From: Massilia cavernae
GTDB taxonomy: Bacteria > Pseudomonadota > Gammaproteobacteria > Burkholderiales > Burkholderiaceae_D
Length of the DNA: 35,941 bases
Assembly: GCF_003590855.1 (NCBI RefSeq)
Contig: NZ_QYUP01000192.1
Coordinates: forward strand, 1-35,941
Direction: 5' to 3'
Below, one piece after another: positions 33,756 to 35,941 of the stretch. The notes beneath the pieces were generated by a model that was given only the letters and a program-made list of their open reading frames with translations, was not told the DNA's origin and ran no database searches. The position numbers and the translations under genes are program-made. Every line of letters begins with the position of its first letter. The first letter of the stretch is position 1.

Positions 33756-33836
33756 GCTTGCTCAGTATGGGTACCCGCTTTCGCGGGTACGACGGTTTCA
33801 AAGCCGTCGTTCCCGCGCACGCGGGAGCCCATACTT
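33756..33836. repeat. Dispersed palindromic repeat, family 2 (long copy)
   Basis: The block opens GCTTGCTCAGTATGGGTACC, contains the hairpin GTACCCG/CGGGTAC, then GACGGTTT and AAGCCGTC, and closes with a second hairpin CCCGCG/CGCGGG before CCCATAC. Its outer ends, GTATGGG and CCCATAC, are complementary. It fills most of the gap between aspS and nudB. A short relative is at 23740-23778. Such repeats sit near gene ends and may affect mRNA 3' ends. Confidence 0.7.
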
Positions 33837-33845
33837 AGCGTGCTA

Positions 33846-35652
33846 TTACGCTACCTTCGGCTCTGCGTTACGCAGGCGGATGTGCAGTTCGCGCAGTTGC
33901 TTCTCGTCGACCTCGGAAGGTGCGTTGGTCAGCAGGCACTGGGCGCGCTGGGTTTTCGGGAAGGCGATCACGTCGCGGATCGAATCGGAACCGGTCATCA
34001 TGGTCACGATGCGGTCCAGGCCGAATGCCAGGCCGCCGTGCGGTGGCGCGCCGTACTGCAGCGCGTCGAGCAGGAAGCCGAACTTCAGCTGCGCTTCTTC
34101 AGCGTCGATCTTCAGCGCGCGGAATACCTTGCTCTGCACTTCTTCGCGGTGGATACGGATCGAACCGCCACCCAGCTCCCAGCCGTTCAGCACCATGTCG
34201 TAGGCCTTGGCGATGCACGCGCCCGGATTCGTCTCGAGCATGTCTTCGTGGCCGTCCTTCGGCGCGGTGAACGGGTGGTGGGTCGCGGTCCAGCGGCCCG
34301 ACTCGTCGTCGTAGTCGAACATCGGGAAGTCGACAACCCACAGTGGCTTCCAGGTGTCTTCAAACAGGCCGGCCTTCTTGCCGAAGTCGGAATGGCCGAT
34401 CTTCACGCGCAGCGCGCCGATCGCGTCGTTCACGACCTTCGCCTTGTCAGCGCCGAAGAAGATCAGGTCGCCGTCTTCGGCGCCGGTCAGTTCCAGCACC
34501 TGTGCCAGCGCTTCGTCGGAAAGGTTCTTGACGATCGGCGACTGCAGGCCGTCACGGCCCTTCGCCTTTTCGTTGACCTTGATGTAGGCCAGGCCCTTGG
34601 CGCCATAGATCGCGACGAACTGGGTGTAGGCGTCGATTTCCGAACGCGGCATCGCGCCACCCTGCGGTACGCGCATGCCGACCACGCGGCCGCCTTCCAT
34701 GTTGGCGGCGCCCGAGAACACCTTGAACTCAACGCTCTTCATCGTTTCGGTCAGGTCGGTGAAGGCCAGCTTGACGCGCATGTCCGGCTTGTCCGAACCG
34801 TACAGGCCCATCGCGGTCGCGAAGTCCATGACCGGGAACGGGTTAGGCAGTTCGATGCCAAGGGTGTTCTTGAAGACGACGCGGATCATGTCTTCGAACA
34901 TGTCGCGGATTTCCTGCTCGGTCAGGAACGAGGTCTCGCAGTCGATCTGGGTGAATTCAGGCTGGCGGTCTGCGCGCAGGTCTTCGTCGCGGAAGCACTT
35001 GGTGATCTGGTAGTAGCGGTCGAAGTTCGACACCATCAGCAGCTGCTTGAACAGCTGCGGCGACTGCGGCAGTGCGAAGAAGTTGCCGGCGTTGACGCGC
35101 GACGGCACCAGGTAATCGCGCGCGCCTTCCGGGGTCGACTTGGTCAGCATCGGGGTTTCGATGTCGATGAAGCCCAGGTTGTCGAGGTACTTGCGCACTT
35201 CCATCGTCACCTTGTAGCGCAGGCGCAGGTTGTTCTGCATCTGCGGACGGCGCAGGTCGAGAACGCGGTGGGTCAGGCGGGTGGTTTCGGACAGGTTGTC
35301 GTCGTCCAGCTGGAACGGCACCGGCACCGATGCGTTCAGCACTTCCACCTGCGACGCCACTACTTCGATGGTGCCCGACCTCAGGTTAGGGTTCGCGGTG
35401 CCTTCCAGGCGCTTGCTGACCACGCCGGTGATGCGCAGGCAGTACTCGTTGCGCACATGCTCGGCGGCCTTGAAACACGTCGGCGTTGTCCGGATGGCAG
35501 ACCACCTGCACCAGGCCTTCACGGTCGCGCAGGTCGATGAAAATCACGCCGCCGTGGTCGCGGCGACGGTGTACCCAGCCGCACAGGCTGACGGTTTGGC
35601 CCAGCAGCGCTTCAGTGGTGAGGCCGCAGTAGTGTGTACGCATGGAGGACAT
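33846..35652 (-). CDS. aspS: Aspartyl-tRNA synthetase (one-base frameshift near the 5' end)
   Basis: A class II tRNA synthetase of about 601 residues that charges tRNA-Asp (and perhaps tRNA-Asn, as many bacteria use a non-discriminating form). The N-terminal OB fold [20 protein letters not shown] ... [12 protein letters not shown] is read in one frame up to NADVF. The rest, from [17 protein letters not shown] through motif 2 ([16 protein letters not shown]), the GAD insertion and motif 3 ([10 protein letters not shown]), is in another. One extra A in the run at 35473-35475 explains it; removing it restores VFKAAEHV. As the gene is essential, a sequencing error is the likely cause. The start may be [10 protein letters not shown] or the second Met. 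Confidence 0.93.
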
Positions 35653-35663
35653 AATTTTTCAGT

Positions 35664-35941
35664 CTAGGTTGGTTGTTCGGTGGACGCTGGCAGCGCGCCT
35701 TCAGTTTTCTTGATCGGTGTCTGCTCGGGGGCGACGACGCCCATCGAGACGATGTATTTCAGGGCCGCGTCGACGCTCATATCCAGTTCGACGACACGCG
35801 AGCGTTCCATCATCAGGAAGAAGCCGGAAGTCGGGTTCGGCGTGGTCGGCACGTAGACGCTGACGAAGTCGCCCTGCAGGTGGTTCTTCACGTCGCCGCC
35901 CGGCACGCCGGTGAGGAAGGCGATGGTGTAGCTGTCGGCGT
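35664..35941 (-). CDS. DUF502 family membrane protein (C-terminal part)
   Basis: The C-terminal 91 codons of a DUF502 protein, running off the right edge. ADSYTIAFLTGVPGGDVKNH, VSVYVPTTPNPTSGFFLMM and ELDMSVDAALKYIVSMGVV are highly typical of the family. The transmembrane part would be in the missing N-terminus. The family's role is unknown, but its gene commonly precedes aspS in betaproteobacteria. It ends 11 bp before the aspS start, which implies one transcript. Confidence 0.88.
   Translation of the reverse strand, partial: ADSYTIAFLTGVPGGDVKNHLQGDFVSVYVPTTPNPTSGFFLMMERSRVVELDMSVDAALKYIVSMGVVAPEQTPIKKTEGALPASTEQPT

Overview
The window looks like the chromosome of a high-GC betaproteobacterium, most likely an Oxalobacteraceae member (Massilia/Duganella type). 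This is inferred from a PaaX-controlled phenylacetate cluster, the DUF502-aspS-nudB gene order and the palindromic repeat families. No species can be named from sequence alone. Nearly all housekeeping and catabolic genes lie on the minus strand.

Layout. (1) 1-291: start of an exported ABC-transporter solute-binding protein. (2) 422-9475: a compact phenylacetyl-CoA operon, transcribed paaA-B-C-D-E-G-H-I-K-J, with most junctions overlapping or nearly so. The divergent repressor gene paaX (9676-10602, +) faces it across a short AT-rich region with an operator-like inverted repeat. PaaK makes phenylacetyl-CoA, PaaABCE (with PaaD) epoxidises the ring, PaaG isomerises the epoxide to the oxepin, PaaH and PaaJ run the lower beta-oxidation steps, and PaaI rescues trapped CoA. 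The ring-opening enzyme PaaZ and the hydratase PaaF are not in the window. (3) 10.6-22.9 kb: an AT-richer accessory region full of mobile DNA. It holds a two-gene cargo (an exported helical-repeat protein and a bulb-lectin/cysteine-peptidase-like protein cut by an IS66-type element), a glycosyltransferase fragment cut at both ends, an IS3-family element, an exported serine hydrolase with a decayed tandem relative, an IS91-like HUH element with its own tyrosine recombinase, and a set of IS ends carrying 21-bp iterons. (4) 22.9-30.0 kb: a fatty-acid beta-oxidation group. A TetR regulator, an acyl-CoA dehydrogenase, a FadN-type dehydrogenase/hydratase and the thiolase FadA form one likely operon; a separate enoyl-CoA hydratase gene follows. 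(5) 30.2-35.9 kb: hslR, clsB, an EEP-family hydrolase, an inserted DUF4160/DUF2442 pair, nudB, aspS and a DUF502 protein.

Two places carry indels that look like sequence errors: a cluster at about 24.84-25.43 kb that damages both the fadA 5' end and the fadN 3' end, and one extra base in aspS, an essential gene. The best candidate for something undescribed is the lectin/peptidase-like gene with its exported helical partner at 11.0-13.0 kb.
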